A stretch of DNA of 64,000 nucleotides from Bacteroidaceae bacterium (GCA_017965425.1 JAGCPY010000067.1:186001-250000), one strand, 5' to 3'. Shown: positions 10,233-18,588, counted from the stretch's first letter. The notes: generated from the sequence alone by a model not told the origin. Program-made: numbers and translations.

Positions 10233-11685
10233 TGCTGTTCAGCAGGTCGAGCTTACCATCGTTTATCAGTTTGATAATGAGTTCGCCAAAGAGCGTGTTT
10301 TGCCAGGCGAACCAGTCGCGGGTGTATTTCGTAGCGTCATCCTTATGAAAGCTTTCGTGCATGAACCCCTTGCCGGCATCCGTGCGCATCAACATCTCTA
10401 TGCACGCCTTGATTTCGGCATCGTCGGTACTCGTGAACGCTTTCATCATGATGCTCATTGGCCACGGCATATCATGCCCCACATGAGGACCTCCAATTCC
10501 TTCGCCGGCCTTGCCACGGAAGAAATACGGATTATCCTCGCTCCAAACAAAACGGCGTGTATTCTGGTAGATGGGATCACTCACAGGCACGTCACCCAGA
10601 TAAGCCATCGCCAAAAGTGACGGCACATTGGCGTCGTCCATCAGCAGCTGGTTACCAAAACCGTCAACCTCAAAGGCATAGATGGGACCATACTTCGGAT
10701 GAATATGAATGGCATATTTGTTTAAGGCCTGCTGCACCTCGTCGGCCAGTGCGATGCACTGCCCGGCCAGATCACCACGCTGATTGACCTTTGTGAGGAT
10801 TTCTGCTGCATGACGCAGCTGTGTCACGGCCATGAAGTTCGATGGAATGAGGAAAAGGAATGTCGTGGCATCATCGCTCGGGCGGAATGCTGAAGCAATC
10901 AGGCCCACAGGTTTCACGGGAGCGCCCCACCCATCGTTCGACATCGTGTCCAACTGGCGTTCCGTCTTGCGTTGGAACTTATATTTTCCTTTGTTACCCT
11001 CTTTGTGCTGTTGGTCGCGGAAGGTGGCAAGAATGTTCTGCACCGCCATAATCCATTCATCGCTGAAAACTGAGGTATCTCCCGTCACCGTCCAGTATTC
11101 ATACGCTAAACGAATGACATAGCACAGTGAGTCGATTTCCCATTTACGCTCATGCAACAAGGGTTTCATATCTGTCATGTCCTTCATCCAATCTCCGTTG
11201 GGGTTCGGTTCCTTGTTGAAGGCGTTAGCATAAGGATCGATGTTGATACATTTCAACTGTCGCAGCACCACCCCCGCCAGCATCCGCTGCAAGTGTTTGT
11301 CTTTCGGAGCCAACTTTACGTAAGGGAATACCTGCGCACCAGAATCCCGCAACCACATGGCGTGGATGTCACCTGTATAAACGAAGGTGTCTGGATTACC
11401 CTTCTCGTCACGCTCCGTGTAATGGACGGTGGTGTCGATGGTGTTGGGGAAACAGTTGACAAACATCCACGCAAGGCGATGGTTGGTCAGCAGTTTCACG
11501 ATTTCCTTGATTTGCTTTTCGACAGCATCGGAGCGGAACAGGCGCTCAGCTTCTTTCGGTCGGTTGTTCACTTTCAGTACATCAGTCTTTTCGGCTGGTA
11601 CGGCAGGAGCGTCGGCAACATTCAAAGCCCATACAGAGCTGGTGAGGAAGGCCAAGAAGGCTACGCTTAAAAGTTTTTTCATCAT
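10219..11685 (-). CDS. GH125 metal-independent alpha-mannosidase, secreted
   Basis: 488 aa with a signal peptide (MMKKLLSVAFLAFLTSSVWA). The body matches glycoside hydrolase family 125 (exo-alpha-1,6-mannosidases): the conserved MWLRDSGAQVFPY at about residue 115, ANAFNKEPNPNG, and the C-terminal GEGIGGPHVG and GFMHESF segments. Such enzymes trim alpha-mannose from host or fungal glycans in the periplasm or at the surface. Two adjacent ATGs (11685, 11682) are possible starts. It is alone on this strand, 25 bases downstream of cydB, so read-through from the oxidase operon is possible. Its 3' end overlaps cvpA by 14 bases, tail to tail. Confidence 0.92.
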   Translation of the reverse strand: MMKKLLSVAFLAFLTSSVWALNVADAPAVPAEKTDVLKVNNRPKEAERLFRSDAVEKQIKEIVKLLTNHRLAWMFVNCFPNTIDTTVHYTERDEKGNPDTFVYTGDIHAMWLRDSGAQVFPYVKLAPKDKHLQRMLAGVVLRQLKCINIDPYANAFNKEPNPNGDWMKDMTDMKPLLHERKWEIDSLCYVIRLAYEYWTVTGDTSVFSDEWIMAVQNILATFRDQQHKEGNKGKYKFQRKTERQLDTMSNDGWGAPVKPVGLIASAFRPSDDATTFLFLIPSNFMAVTQLRHAAEILTKVNQRGDLAGQCIALADEVQQALNKYAIHIHPKYGPIYAFEVDGFGNQLLMDDANVPSLLAMAYLGDVPVSDPIYQNTRRFVWSEDNPYFFRGKAGEGIGGPHVGHDMPWPMSIMMKAFTSTDDAEIKACIEMLMRTDAGKGFMHESFHKDDATKYTRDWFAWQNTLFGELIIKLINDGKLDLLNSITVQ

Positions 11686-11710
11686 AATGGAATAATAACT
11701 AATGTTTTAT

Positions 11711-12883
11711 TTAATATGCGTGATGTGTTTCGTCCATTTCTCTTTTGTCAATCTTCTTTTTGTCCATCGCGTGCCAGACGTAGGCGATGTAAGCCAGGAC
11801 AAATGGTATGAGCAGGGACACGTAGGCCATCGTTCGAAGTGTGAAGAGCGAACTGCTGGCGTTCTGGATGGTGAGTGAACTTTGCAAATCCGCCGTAGAG
11901 GGATAGAAAGCCGTATTGTTCCAACCGGCGAGTAAAAGCAGAACCAGAACAGCGAGCACCGTCCCAATTCCTACTGGCCAAATGCCGCCAACGTAGGTCT
12001 TCGAGCGAATGGTCCGGAGGATGCCGTAAAGGACGAGGACAACCCCGATGACGAGGATGATGGCTAACGGCCACAAAGCAATCAGATTATGAAGATACTT
12101 CATGGGCTCCATGAAGATGGAACCTGTGGACGGGTCGTAGGCATAGCCGTCCTTCAGCAGCACATGAACCAAGTAAGCCACAAAGAGAATGAGGAAGGGA
12201 ACAGTCTGCCCTACGAGACGTACGCTGCCACGGCAACGGATGTTCTCGTCTTCCACATTGTTCATGAAATAGAGGATGCCGAGGATGCGGGTGAGGAAAA
12301 CAACTGCAAAGCCGAGGACGAGCACCCAAGGACATAGCAAGGCATCGAGGCCATGAGAAGCATTAGCCCAGGAGGAAATGACAATCGGCGAGTCAAGGGC
12401 GCATTCATCCACGCTCAACCCCGTCAAGAGATTACTTTTATTCACAAGGAAGTTAGAGCCCTCGAAGAAAGTGGCAACGGCGCCGCCGATGAGCAGCGGC
12501 CCCAGTATGCCGTTGAGTTGCAGACAGAACTGGAAGGGACGTGCGCCAAGGAGGTTGCCTTGTTTGTGCTGAAACTCATAACTCACGGCTTGCACCACGA
12601 ACGTCACGAGAATGAGCATCCAGAGCCAATAGGCACCGCCGAAGCTGGTGGAATAGAACAACGGAAAGGCAGCGAATGCGGCACCGCCGAAAGTGACAAG
12701 TGTGGTGAACGTGAGTTCCCACTTGCGGCCCGTGCTGTTGATGAGCATCCGACGCTCTGCGTCTGTGGCACCAAGGGAGAAGATAATTGAGTTGCCGCCC
12801 TGAACAAACATCATGAAAACGAGGAGGGCACCCAGCAGGCTGACCAACAGCCACCAGTATTGTTGGAGGAAAAGCAGTGTCAT
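11711..12883 (-). CDS. cydB: Cytochrome bd ubiquinol oxidase subunit II
   Basis: 390 aa, integral membrane, with about nine hydrophobic helices. It is the partner of CydA in cytochrome bd, a high-affinity quinol oxidase that lets anaerobes such as Bacteroides survive nanomolar oxygen. The N-terminus (LLQQYWWLLVSLLGALLVFMMFVQGG) is typical, with the family signature W-GNE-like position replaced by the Bacteroidetes form. The start ATG overlaps the cydA stop (ATGA-type, 12880-12883), so the two are translationally coupled. Confidence 0.95.
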   Translation of the reverse strand: MTLLFLQQYWWLLVSLLGALLVFMMFVQGGNSIIFSLGATDAERRMLINSTGRKWELTFTTLVTFGGAAFAAFPLFYSTSFGGAYWLWMLILVTFVVQAVSYEFQHKQGNLLGARPFQFCLQLNGILGPLLIGGAVATFFEGSNFLVNKSNLLTGLSVDECALDSPIVISSWANASHGLDALLCPWVLVLGFAVVFLTRILGILYFMNNVEDENIRCRGSVRLVGQTVPFLILFVAYLVHVLLKDGYAYDPSTGSIFMEPMKYLHNLIALWPLAIILVIGVVLVLYGILRTIRSKTYVGGIWPVGIGTVLAVLVLLLLAGWNNTAFYPSTADLQSSLTIQNASSSLFTLRTMAYVSLLIPFVLAYIAYVWHAMDKKKIDKREMDETHHAY

Positions 12884-14439
12884 AGGGCAGGTCCTTTCTT
12901 GATTTGTTTCAACATAATATTGATTTCCACGCAGAGCATGGCAGTGAAAAGCAGGAGGAAGAGCCAGAAGGTGGTGGCGACGGCGCTGGAACCGATGTCA
13001 GAAACAGATGCGCTCACGGGCAGCATGTCTTGAATGGTCCAGGGTTGACGTCCGAACTCCGCCACGAGCCAGCCGCTTTCGGAACAGATGTAGGCACAGG
13101 GCAACAATGCAATAGCCAACCAAAGCAACCATTTCATAGAAGAAACATCTTTCTTGTGCCACTGAAGGAAAAGGATGTAGGCAAAGAAGAGGATGAAAAG
13201 CGTACCCAATCCGACCATGATGCGGAAAGCCCAGAAGTTGACGGGAATGAAGGGAACCAGCTCTGCCTCATCCTTGATATATCCGTAGCCGAAGTAGGGG
13301 AAGTTTTCCTTGAGCGTGGAGAGCAGAGGGCTGAGTGTGGCCTCGTCTGCGCCTTCGGCTTTGGCCTTACGGTAGGCCGCCAGCGCTTCTATCGCCTTGC
13401 GGCCTCGTATCATTTTCTCCTGTGCGCTGTATTCCTGGGTGCCGTCCTCACGCGTATAACCTTTTAAAAGGTCATTCACTCCTGGCACATAGCCATGCAG
13501 TGAACGAGTGGCGAGGATCGAAAGGCCATTGGGAATTGCAAGACGCAAAGGCGCCTCCGCTTCGTTCTGATAATCGGGCTGCCGGAAGGGATTCACCCAT
13601 GCCACGGCGGTGAGACTCTGGTCAGTGCCACCATTGTAGAGGGCTTCCATAGCGGCAAGCTTCATGGGTTGCACCTCGGCCACCTTATAAGCACTCTCGT
13701 CGCCCGTGATGGCGGCACCGAGGGAGGCAATGAGTCCCACGATGGCTCCGATGCAGAGGCTCTTCAACGCCAGCTTGCGCTCGGCCTCACGACGTTTGAG
13801 GAGATACCATGAGGAGACGGCGACCACAAAGACAGCACCTACCACCCACGAGGAAATAACCGTGTGGCAGAACTTGTCGATGGCGAAAGGCGAAAGGGCT
13901 ACATCCAAGAAAGACGTCATCTCGTTGCGCATCGTATCGGGGTTGAACTCACAACCAACGGGGTATTGCATCCACGAGTTAGCGACCAGAATCCACCACG
14001 CCGATATGGTGGCGCCAATCCAGGTCAGCCACGTCGATGCCAGATGGAAGCCGCGGGAAACTTTGTCCCAACCGAAATACATCACGGCCACGAATGTGCT
14101 CTCCATGAAGAAAGCTACAATGCCTTCGATGGCCAGCGGCGCACCGAAGATGTCGCCCACCAGCCAAGAGTAATTGCTCCAATTGGTGCCAAACTCAAAT
14201 TCAAGGATAATGCCTGTGGCAACACCCATCGCGAAGTTGATGCCGAAGAGGCGTTGCCAAAACTGCGCCGTGCTGCGCCAGAACGGGTCGCCCGTACGGT
14301 AGTAGTTGCTTTCCATGATGGCCATAATCAGACCAACGCCCAACGTCAATGGGACGAAAAGCCAATGGTAGATGGCTGTCAGCGCAAACTGGGCTCTTGC
14401 CCAGTCGATGGCTGCGGGGTCAATGGATAATAGATTCAT
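12880..14439 (-). CDS. cydA: Cytochrome bd ubiquinol oxidase subunit I
   Basis: 519 aa, close to the E. coli length. Heme ligands are visible: His in ALTAIYHWLFVPLTLG near residue 25 (b595), His in FCHTVISSWVVG near residue 190 (b558) and Met in WAFRIMVGLG (b558). The quinol-binding loop lies before VNFWAFRIM, and the C-terminal GWLVAEFGRQPW signature is intact. The gene follows the DUF4492 gene with 61 bases between, a gap filled by one copy of the GC-rich palindromic repeat (14455-14484). Confidence 0.97.
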   Translation of the reverse strand: MNLLSIDPAAIDWARAQFALTAIYHWLFVPLTLGVGLIMAIMESNYYRTGDPFWRSTAQFWQRLFGINFAMGVATGIILEFEFGTNWSNYSWLVGDIFGAPLAIEGIVAFFMESTFVAVMYFGWDKVSRGFHLASTWLTWIGATISAWWILVANSWMQYPVGCEFNPDTMRNEMTSFLDVALSPFAIDKFCHTVISSWVVGAVFVVAVSSWYLLKRREAERKLALKSLCIGAIVGLIASLGAAITGDESAYKVAEVQPMKLAAMEALYNGGTDQSLTAVAWVNPFRQPDYQNEAEAPLRLAIPNGLSILATRSLHGYVPGVNDLLKGYTREDGTQEYSAQEKMIRGRKAIEALAAYRKAKAEGADEATLSPLLSTLKENFPYFGYGYIKDEAELVPFIPVNFWAFRIMVGLGTLFILFFAYILFLQWHKKDVSSMKWLLWLAIALLPCAYICSESGWLVAEFGRQPWTIQDMLPVSASVSDIGSSAVATTFWLFLLLFTAMLCVEINIMLKQIKKGPAL

Positions 14440-14454
14440 AAGGTAAGAAGTCCC

Positions 14455-14484
14455 ACCCCCTACCCTCCCTTGTAGAGAGGGAGT
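14455..14484. repeat. GC-rich palindromic repeat between DUF4492 gene and cydA
   Basis: CCCTCCCTTGTAGAGAGGGAG on the plus strand is an inverted repeat flanked by runs of C. A second copy in opposite orientation lies at 14533-14560 inside the 3' end of the DUF4492 gene. Related sequence occurs near 53700-53960 and 54825-54895. Confidence 0.6.
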
Positions 14485-14500
14485 GGTTGCTATTTGATGG

Positions 14501-14782
14501 TTAAGGGTTTATTTGTTCTTGTTGGGCGACCGTCCCCTCCTTACAAGGGAGGGTGGGGACAGGGTTTGCCCTGTCTGTAAGTTCCGTGGCTACGTAGTCG
14601 GCCTCATAACCTTTAGTGGCATGTTGCTTCAGGAAGTCAGGGAAGAAGAAAACCTTCAGGATGGCAAACATGATGAAGAGTTTCACTCCGATAATCAACC
14701 ACAACGTCCGTCCCAGCGTCATGGAACGGAAGCCGTCGTAATAGAGGTGGAAAGCCTCTTGGAAAAAACCTTTTACTGTCAT
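14501..14782 (-). CDS. DUF4492 small membrane protein of the cyd operon
   Basis: 93 aa from ATG 14782. A single membrane segment (LWLIIGVKLFIMFAILKVFFF) follows the conserved DGFRSMTLGRTLW, the signature of DUF4492, a short protein regularly found just upstream of cydAB in Bacteroidetes. Its function is unknown; a structural or assembly role in the oxidase is inferred. The frame is open to 14824, but a full promoter lies at 14791-14821, so the upstream ATG cannot be in the transcript. The last 20 residues (VPTLPCKEG ...) are encoded by the GC-rich palindromic repeat and are not part of the family core. Confidence 0.85.
   Translation of the reverse strand: MTVKGFFQEAFHLYYDGFRSMTLGRTLWLIIGVKLFIMFAILKVFFFPDFLKQHATKGYEADYVATELTDRANPVPTLPCKEGTVAQQEQINP
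14533..14560. repeat. GC-rich palindromic repeat inside the DUF4492 gene
   Basis: CCCCTCCTTACAAGGGAGGG on the plus strand is a near-perfect palindrome. It is an inverted copy of the repeat at 14455-14484 and encodes the tail of the DUF4492 protein (TLPCKEG). Confidence 0.6.
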
Positions 14783-14790
14783 AGCCGCCA

Positions 14791-14821
14791 CAAAGATACC
14801 GCTTTTTCCACTACCGCCAAA
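14791..14821 (-). promoter_or_regulatory. Promoter of DUF4492-cydA-cydB, nearly leaderless
   Basis: On the minus strand TTTG (14821-14818), 19 bases, then TATCTTTG (14798-14791) match the Bacteroidetes consensus exactly. The ATG at 14782 is only eight bases after the -7 box, so transcription would begin at or within a few bases of the start codon. Confidence 0.8.
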
Positions 14822-14898
14822 CATTTCCTCCTAAAAAATTTAGATTTACGGTCACGACACCACTGAATCACGTGTGAACGCGAACACGCAGAGGGTGG

Positions 14899-14942
14899 AA
14901 GGTGTACACCTTCCGCTGTGAAGGTGAATATATTACCTCCCG
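14899..14942 (+). repeat. Two 22-bp tandem repeats flanking element B
   Basis: AAGGTGTACACCTTCC plus six bases at 14899-14920, and a degenerate second unit (AAGGTGAATA...) at 14921-14942. The array ends 19 bases left of element B. The core AAGGTGTACACCTT is a perfect palindrome here. Confidence 0.7.
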
Positions 14943-14961
14943 CAGATATATTCTACCAAGG

Positions 14962-15296
14962 GTTTAGCCTCAAAAAGTCTCAATCCCTCACCTTTTCGGC
15001 TAATCGGCTGTCAGATAAGCTCTTACTGGTGAGGGAATGGTGAGGGAATGGTGAGGGATGGTGAGGGATGATGCAAAAATGCCGTTTAACCGCCTCTGGG
15101 TCAGGCGACTTCTATTTTCACTTTTTTCTTCACTGCCATCCTGCCCGTATTTCTGCCTTTTCAGCACTTTCTGAGTGACCTTTTTCACTATCCCTCACCA
15201 TCCCTCACCATTCCCTCACCATTCCCTCACCAGTAAGAGTCTATCTGACAGACAATTAGCCGAAAAGGTGAGGGATTGAGACTTTTTGAGGCTAAA
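14962..15296. repeat. Repeat element B: best-preserved ten-unit inverted repeat
   Basis: Arms at 14962-15069 and 15188-15296 are about 108 bases each and differ at about four positions; the outer 43 bases are perfectly complementary. Layout per arm: GTTTAGCCTCAAAAAGTCTC, outward unit AATCCCTCACC, 35 bases, then four units spaced 11-11-10-10. The 118-base centre (15070-15187) is T/C-rich with no gene. It lies between the helicase stop (15325) and the cyd promoter (14821), with no CDS in the 500-base gap. Confidence 0.92.
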
Positions 15297-15306
15297 CACT
15301 ATGTAA

Positions 15307-15322
15307 TGCGCGCGTGCGCGCG
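15307..15322. repeat. Alternating GC tract downstream of helicase gene
   Basis: TGCGCGCGTGCGCGCG is a 16-base alternating purine-pyrimidine tract, also able to form a six-pair hairpin. It lies two bases after the helicase stop on the minus strand. Hairpin or Z-DNA potential is inferred from composition; there is no following T-run on the minus strand. Confidence 0.5.
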
Positions 15323-15324
15323 AT

Positions 15325-17217
15325 TTATTTATTAGTAGTCCGATTGCCGAAGAACTGCATCCAATCGTTCTTGCGCTTATTCTTGTTGGCGGGCTGGAAG
15401 TCATTCCCTTTTTGTCGGCGGTCTTTGCCGCGTCCCTTGGTTTGAGCCTTTTCCTGTCGCCGTTGTGCACGGGACTTATGACTGGTTCCCGATGATTTTC
15501 TGTCGGCAGAAGATGCTTTTTTGGATTCACCCTCTGGAGCAAGCTCAGCTATATCTATGCCGACGCGGCGACCTTTGATGGTGAGTCCCTTCAAGGCATT
15601 GAGCACGCGCTGTGCCTCGGCTTCAGGAACCTCGAAGAACGAGAAGGTTGGCCGCAGGTCAATGCGTCCCATTTCGATTTTCGGCCCTTGGCAACGGTTG
15701 TTGATGAGTCCGATAATCTCGCGGGCATAGAATCCGTCAACCTTTCCCAACGTGATGAACAGGCGTGTGAATCCTGCTTCTGGAGCGTGGTCGCCACCTG
15801 CGCGTTTGCCACGTCCCTTTTCATTTTTCCCTTTCCCTCTTTTCTCTCCTGGCACAACCTCTTCGATTTCAGGCGCGCTGGCATAGTAGCGCAGAAAGCG
15901 GCTGAACTCGCGACTGACGATGCGCTTGAGGAGGTCGTCCTTGTCCAGCCATTCGAGTTTGCGACGCACTTCTGGCAGAAATTCCTCAATCTCGGCTTCG
16001 TCAACCTCCACTCGCTCGATGTCGTCAATGACCTTCCACAATTGTTTGGAACAAATTTCCTTGGGCGAGGGCAGCACGCCACGAACAAATTCCTTTTGGA
16101 TGGTACGTTCTACATCGCGGATGCGTCGCTGTTCGCGGCTATGGACGATGCAGATGCTGGTTCCACGTTTGCCTGCCCGACCCGTGCGTCCGCTGCGATG
16201 GGTATAAAGCTCGATGTCTTCGGGCATTCCGAAGTTGATGACATGGGTGAGGTCATCGACGTCCAACCCGCGGGCAGCCACGTCGGTGGCCACCAACAGT
16301 TGTATGCGATGTTGGCGGAAGCGTTGCATGGTCAGGTCGCGCTGCTGCTGCGAGAGATCGCCGTGAAGGGCGTCGGCATTGTAACCATCCTGGATAAGAC
16401 GGTCGGCTATCTCCTGTGTCTCCATGCGGGTGCGGCAGAAGACTATCGCATAGATTTTCGGGTAGTAATCGACCACGCGCTTCAGAGCAAGATACTTGTC
16501 GTTCGCGCGCACCATATAATAAATATGGTTGACGTTCTCGGCTCCTTCATTGCGGCTTCCGACGACCATCTGGCGGGCATCGTGGAGGTAGTTCTGGGCA
16601 ATGCGCTCTATCTCCTTGCTCATGGTGGCAGAGAAGAGCATCGTGCGATGTCCGGCAGGAACCCCTTCGAGAATGGCGTCAATGCTTTCAGAGAAACCCA
16701 TGCTGAGCATCTCGTCGGCCTCGTCAAGTATCACTGTATGAACCTCATCGAGCTTGGCTACGCCTCGGTTCATCAGGTCGATGAGACGACCCGGCGTGGC
16801 CACGATAATGTGTACTCCCTGCTTGAGCGCCCTAATCTGCGGCCCGATGTCCGCTCCGCCATACACGGGAAGGATGCGCACTGTGGGCAGGTATTTGGCA
16901 AAAGCCTCCAAGTCGTCGGCAATCTGGAGACAAAGTTCGCGGGTGGGCGAAAGGATAATGGCTTGTGGAGTTGCTCCTTCCCCCGCCCTATCCGAGAGAG
17001 TTGAATCAAGGGCTGGATCGCTGCTGATTCTCTGCAACAGCGGCAAGCCGTAGGCGGCTGTTTTGCCTGTGCCGGTTTGAGCCAAGGCAACAAGATCTTG
17101 TTCCGTTTGGAGCTGATGGGGGATGACGGCTTCCTGTACAGGCATGGGTGCTTCGAAGCCTAACTCTGTGATGGCGTGGAGCAACTGTTCGCTGACGCCA
17201 AGTTCTTGAAATGTCAT
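15325..17217 (-). CDS. deaD: DEAD-box RNA helicase, DeaD/CsdA type
   Basis: 630 aa. The helicase core (1-370) has AQTGTGKTAAYG (motif I), PTREL, DEAD at DEADEMLSMGF, SAT and HRSGRTGRAG (motif VI). A DbpA-type RNA-binding domain (about 485-565, RLFITLGKVDGFYAREIIGLI) and a basic KRQ-rich tail (565-630) follow. This is the usual architecture of ribosome-assembly and cold-shock helicases in Bacteroidetes. Between motif I and PTREL there are about 14 extra residues (SDPALDSTLSDRAGEGATPQ region, 16965-17010) whose DNA resembles the GC-rich repeat. Two tRNA-Asn genes lie upstream on the same strand. Confidence 0.93.
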   Translation of the reverse strand: MTFQELGVSEQLLHAITELGFEAPMPVQEAVIPHQLQTEQDLVALAQTGTGKTAAYGLPLLQRISSDPALDSTLSDRAGEGATPQAIILSPTRELCLQIADDLEAFAKYLPTVRILPVYGGADIGPQIRALKQGVHIIVATPGRLIDLMNRGVAKLDEVHTVILDEADEMLSMGFSESIDAILEGVPAGHRTMLFSATMSKEIERIAQNYLHDARQMVVGSRNEGAENVNHIYYMVRANDKYLALKRVVDYYPKIYAIVFCRTRMETQEIADRLIQDGYNADALHGDLSQQQRDLTMQRFRQHRIQLLVATDVAARGLDVDDLTHVINFGMPEDIELYTHRSGRTGRAGKRGTSICIVHSREQRRIRDVERTIQKEFVRGVLPSPKEICSKQLWKVIDDIERVEVDEAEIEEFLPEVRRKLEWLDKDDLLKRIVSREFSRFLRYYASAPEIEEVVPGEKRGKGKNEKGRGKRAGGDHAPEAGFTRLFITLGKVDGFYAREIIGLINNRCQGPKIEMGRIDLRPTFSFFEVPEAEAQRVLNALKGLTIKGRRVGIDIAELAPEGESKKASSADRKSSGTSHKSRAQRRQEKAQTKGRGKDRRQKGNDFQPANKNKRKNDWMQFFGNRTTNK

Positions 17218-17287
17218 TGTAAAGATGGATTATGAACGATAAAAAGAAGTCCGCAGCCTCCGTAGAGAACTGCGGACCAACGCCCTG

Positions 17288-17361
17288 CGCTCCAGGATGG
17301 GCTTGAACCAACGACCCCCTGATTAACAGTCAGGTGCTCTAACCAACTGAGCTACTGAAGC
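17288..17361 (-). tRNA. tRNA-Asn (anticodon GTT), copy 1
   Basis: Acceptor GCTTCAG pairs fully with CTGGAGC, D-arm GCTC...GAGC, anticodon loop CTGTTAA (GTT) and T-arm GGTTCAAGCC, which has one T-T mismatch. 74 bases; CCA is not encoded. It is identical to the copy at 17383-17456. Confidence 0.94.
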
Positions 17362-17382
17362 AGTGCTTTTCCGAGTCTCGTG

Positions 17383-17456
17383 CGCTCCAGGATGGGCTTG
17401 AACCAACGACCCCCTGATTAACAGTCAGGTGCTCTAACCAACTGAGCTACTGAAGC
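17383..17456 (-). tRNA. tRNA-Asn (anticodon GTT), copy 2
   Basis: Same mature sequence as the copy at 17288-17361, 21 bases away, so the pair is a tandem duplication likely read as one transcript on the minus strand. The repeated stretch extends a few bases past each gene (CACT before, GC after). Confidence 0.94.
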
Positions 17457-17573
17457 AGTGTTCTCGGCTCCCACGAGGGGAGAAAAGCGCAGAAACGAGG
17501 ACTAAATTTGCGTTTTAACGCTTTTTTCTCGGAATTGCGCGGCAAAAGTAGTGCTTTTCTCGAAAATAAGCAA

Positions 17574-17581
17574 TACTTTTG
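17574..17581 (+). promoter_or_regulatory. -7 box before PfkB kinase gene
   Basis: TACTTTTG fits TAnnTTTG, 18 bases before the ATG at 17600; the -33 element is weak. Its position favours the start at 17600 over the in-frame ATG at 17579, which overlaps the box. Confidence 0.6.
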
Positions 17582-17599
17582 CAGAAAATTTTGAGAAAG

Positions 17600-18577
17600 A
17601 TGACAAAAATCATAGGAATTGGCAATGCACTAACCGATATCCTGGTGCATTTGAAGGACGAAAGGCTCCTTCAAGAACTACATTTAGCAAAAGGCGGAAT
17701 GTTCCATATCGACGAACCGCAGATGCGCACCTTGCACGCAGCCATCGCACCCTTTTCTCCCGAACGGGCCACGGGCGGCAGCGCGGCCAACACGGTCCAC
17801 GCCCTGGCTGCCTTCGGTGATGAAGTGGGCTTCGTGGGCAGCATCGGTGACGACGAGACCGGACGCTTCTTTGCCAAGCACCAGCAGGAACGCGGCATCG
17901 ACTCGCACCTCCATCTCTGCAACCATGCCGTCAGCGGCATCGCCACCACACTCATCACCCCTGACGGCGAACGAACATTCGCCACACATCTGGGTGCCTC
18001 AACCGACATCCAAATGGAAGACTTAAGAACGTTCTTCGGTCAACCCACTTCGTCCATCCTCCATGTCGAAGGATACCTGGTTCAGAACCACGAACTCATT
18101 GAACAGATTCTGCGCGAGTCAAAGGCGGCTGGCATGACCGTAAGCTACGACCTGGCATCGTGGAACATTGTGAAAAACGACCATGCCTTTGTGGAGCATT
18201 TGGTGAAAGACTACGTTGACATCGTCTTCGCCAACGAAGAAGAGGCAGCCGCCTTCAGCTGCCAGCAAGAACCCGTCAAAGCTTTGGAGAAGCTGGCCGG
18301 ATTGACACAGACAGCCGTGGTCAAGGTGGGCAAGAAAGGTGCTTACGTCAAAACAGACGGGCAGACCTGTTTTGCACCGGGATTGAACAAGAAACCTGTG
18401 GATACAACTGCTGCCGGTGACTTCTTTGCAGCAGGCTTCCTGCACGCATTGATTCACGGAGCAGAAGCTGCCGTCTGCCTCAACTGCGGCAATCATCTGG
18501 CTTCCGAGGTCATACAAGTCATAGGTACACAGCTCTCTGACGAACAGATTCGGGCCTCACTTTTATCTATATTATAA
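17600..18577 (+). CDS. PfkB-family carbohydrate kinase, adenosine kinase-like
   Basis: 325 aa from ATG 17600. The ribokinase fold signatures are present: the N-terminal GNALTDI, the sugar-binding TGGSAANTVHALA at about residue 57-70, and the C-terminal DTTAAGDFFAAGF with the catalytic Asp and anion hole (Ala where many relatives have Gly). The N-terminus and spacing match the adenosine kinase-like branch that is ubiquitous in Bacteroidetes; true substrate (adenosine or a sugar) is not determined by sequence. It is followed at 11 bases by the S41 protease gene. Confidence 0.88.
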   Translation: MTKIIGIGNALTDILVHLKDERLLQELHLAKGGMFHIDEPQMRTLHAAIAPFSPERATGGSAANTVHALAAFGDEVGFVGSIGDDETGRFFAKHQQERGIDSHLHLCNHAVSGIATTLITPDGERTFATHLGASTDIQMEDLRTFFGQPTSSILHVEGYLVQNHELIEQILRESKAAGMTVSYDLASWNIVKNDHAFVEHLVKDYVDIVFANEEEAAAFSCQQEPVKALEKLAGLTQTAVVKVGKKGAYVKTDGQTCFAPGLNKKPVDTTAAGDFFAAGFLHALIHGAEAAVCLNCGNHLASEVIQVIGTQLSDEQIRASLLSIL

Positions 18578-18588
18578 ATAAGGTATAT

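Noticed and set aside
15307-15322. GC tract as intrinsic terminator of the helicase gene
   Set aside because: A hairpin can form but no T-run follows on the minus strand.
15688-17004. 438-codon frame on the plus strand
   Set aside because: It is the antisense shadow of the DEAD-box helicase, whose motifs are complete on the minus strand.
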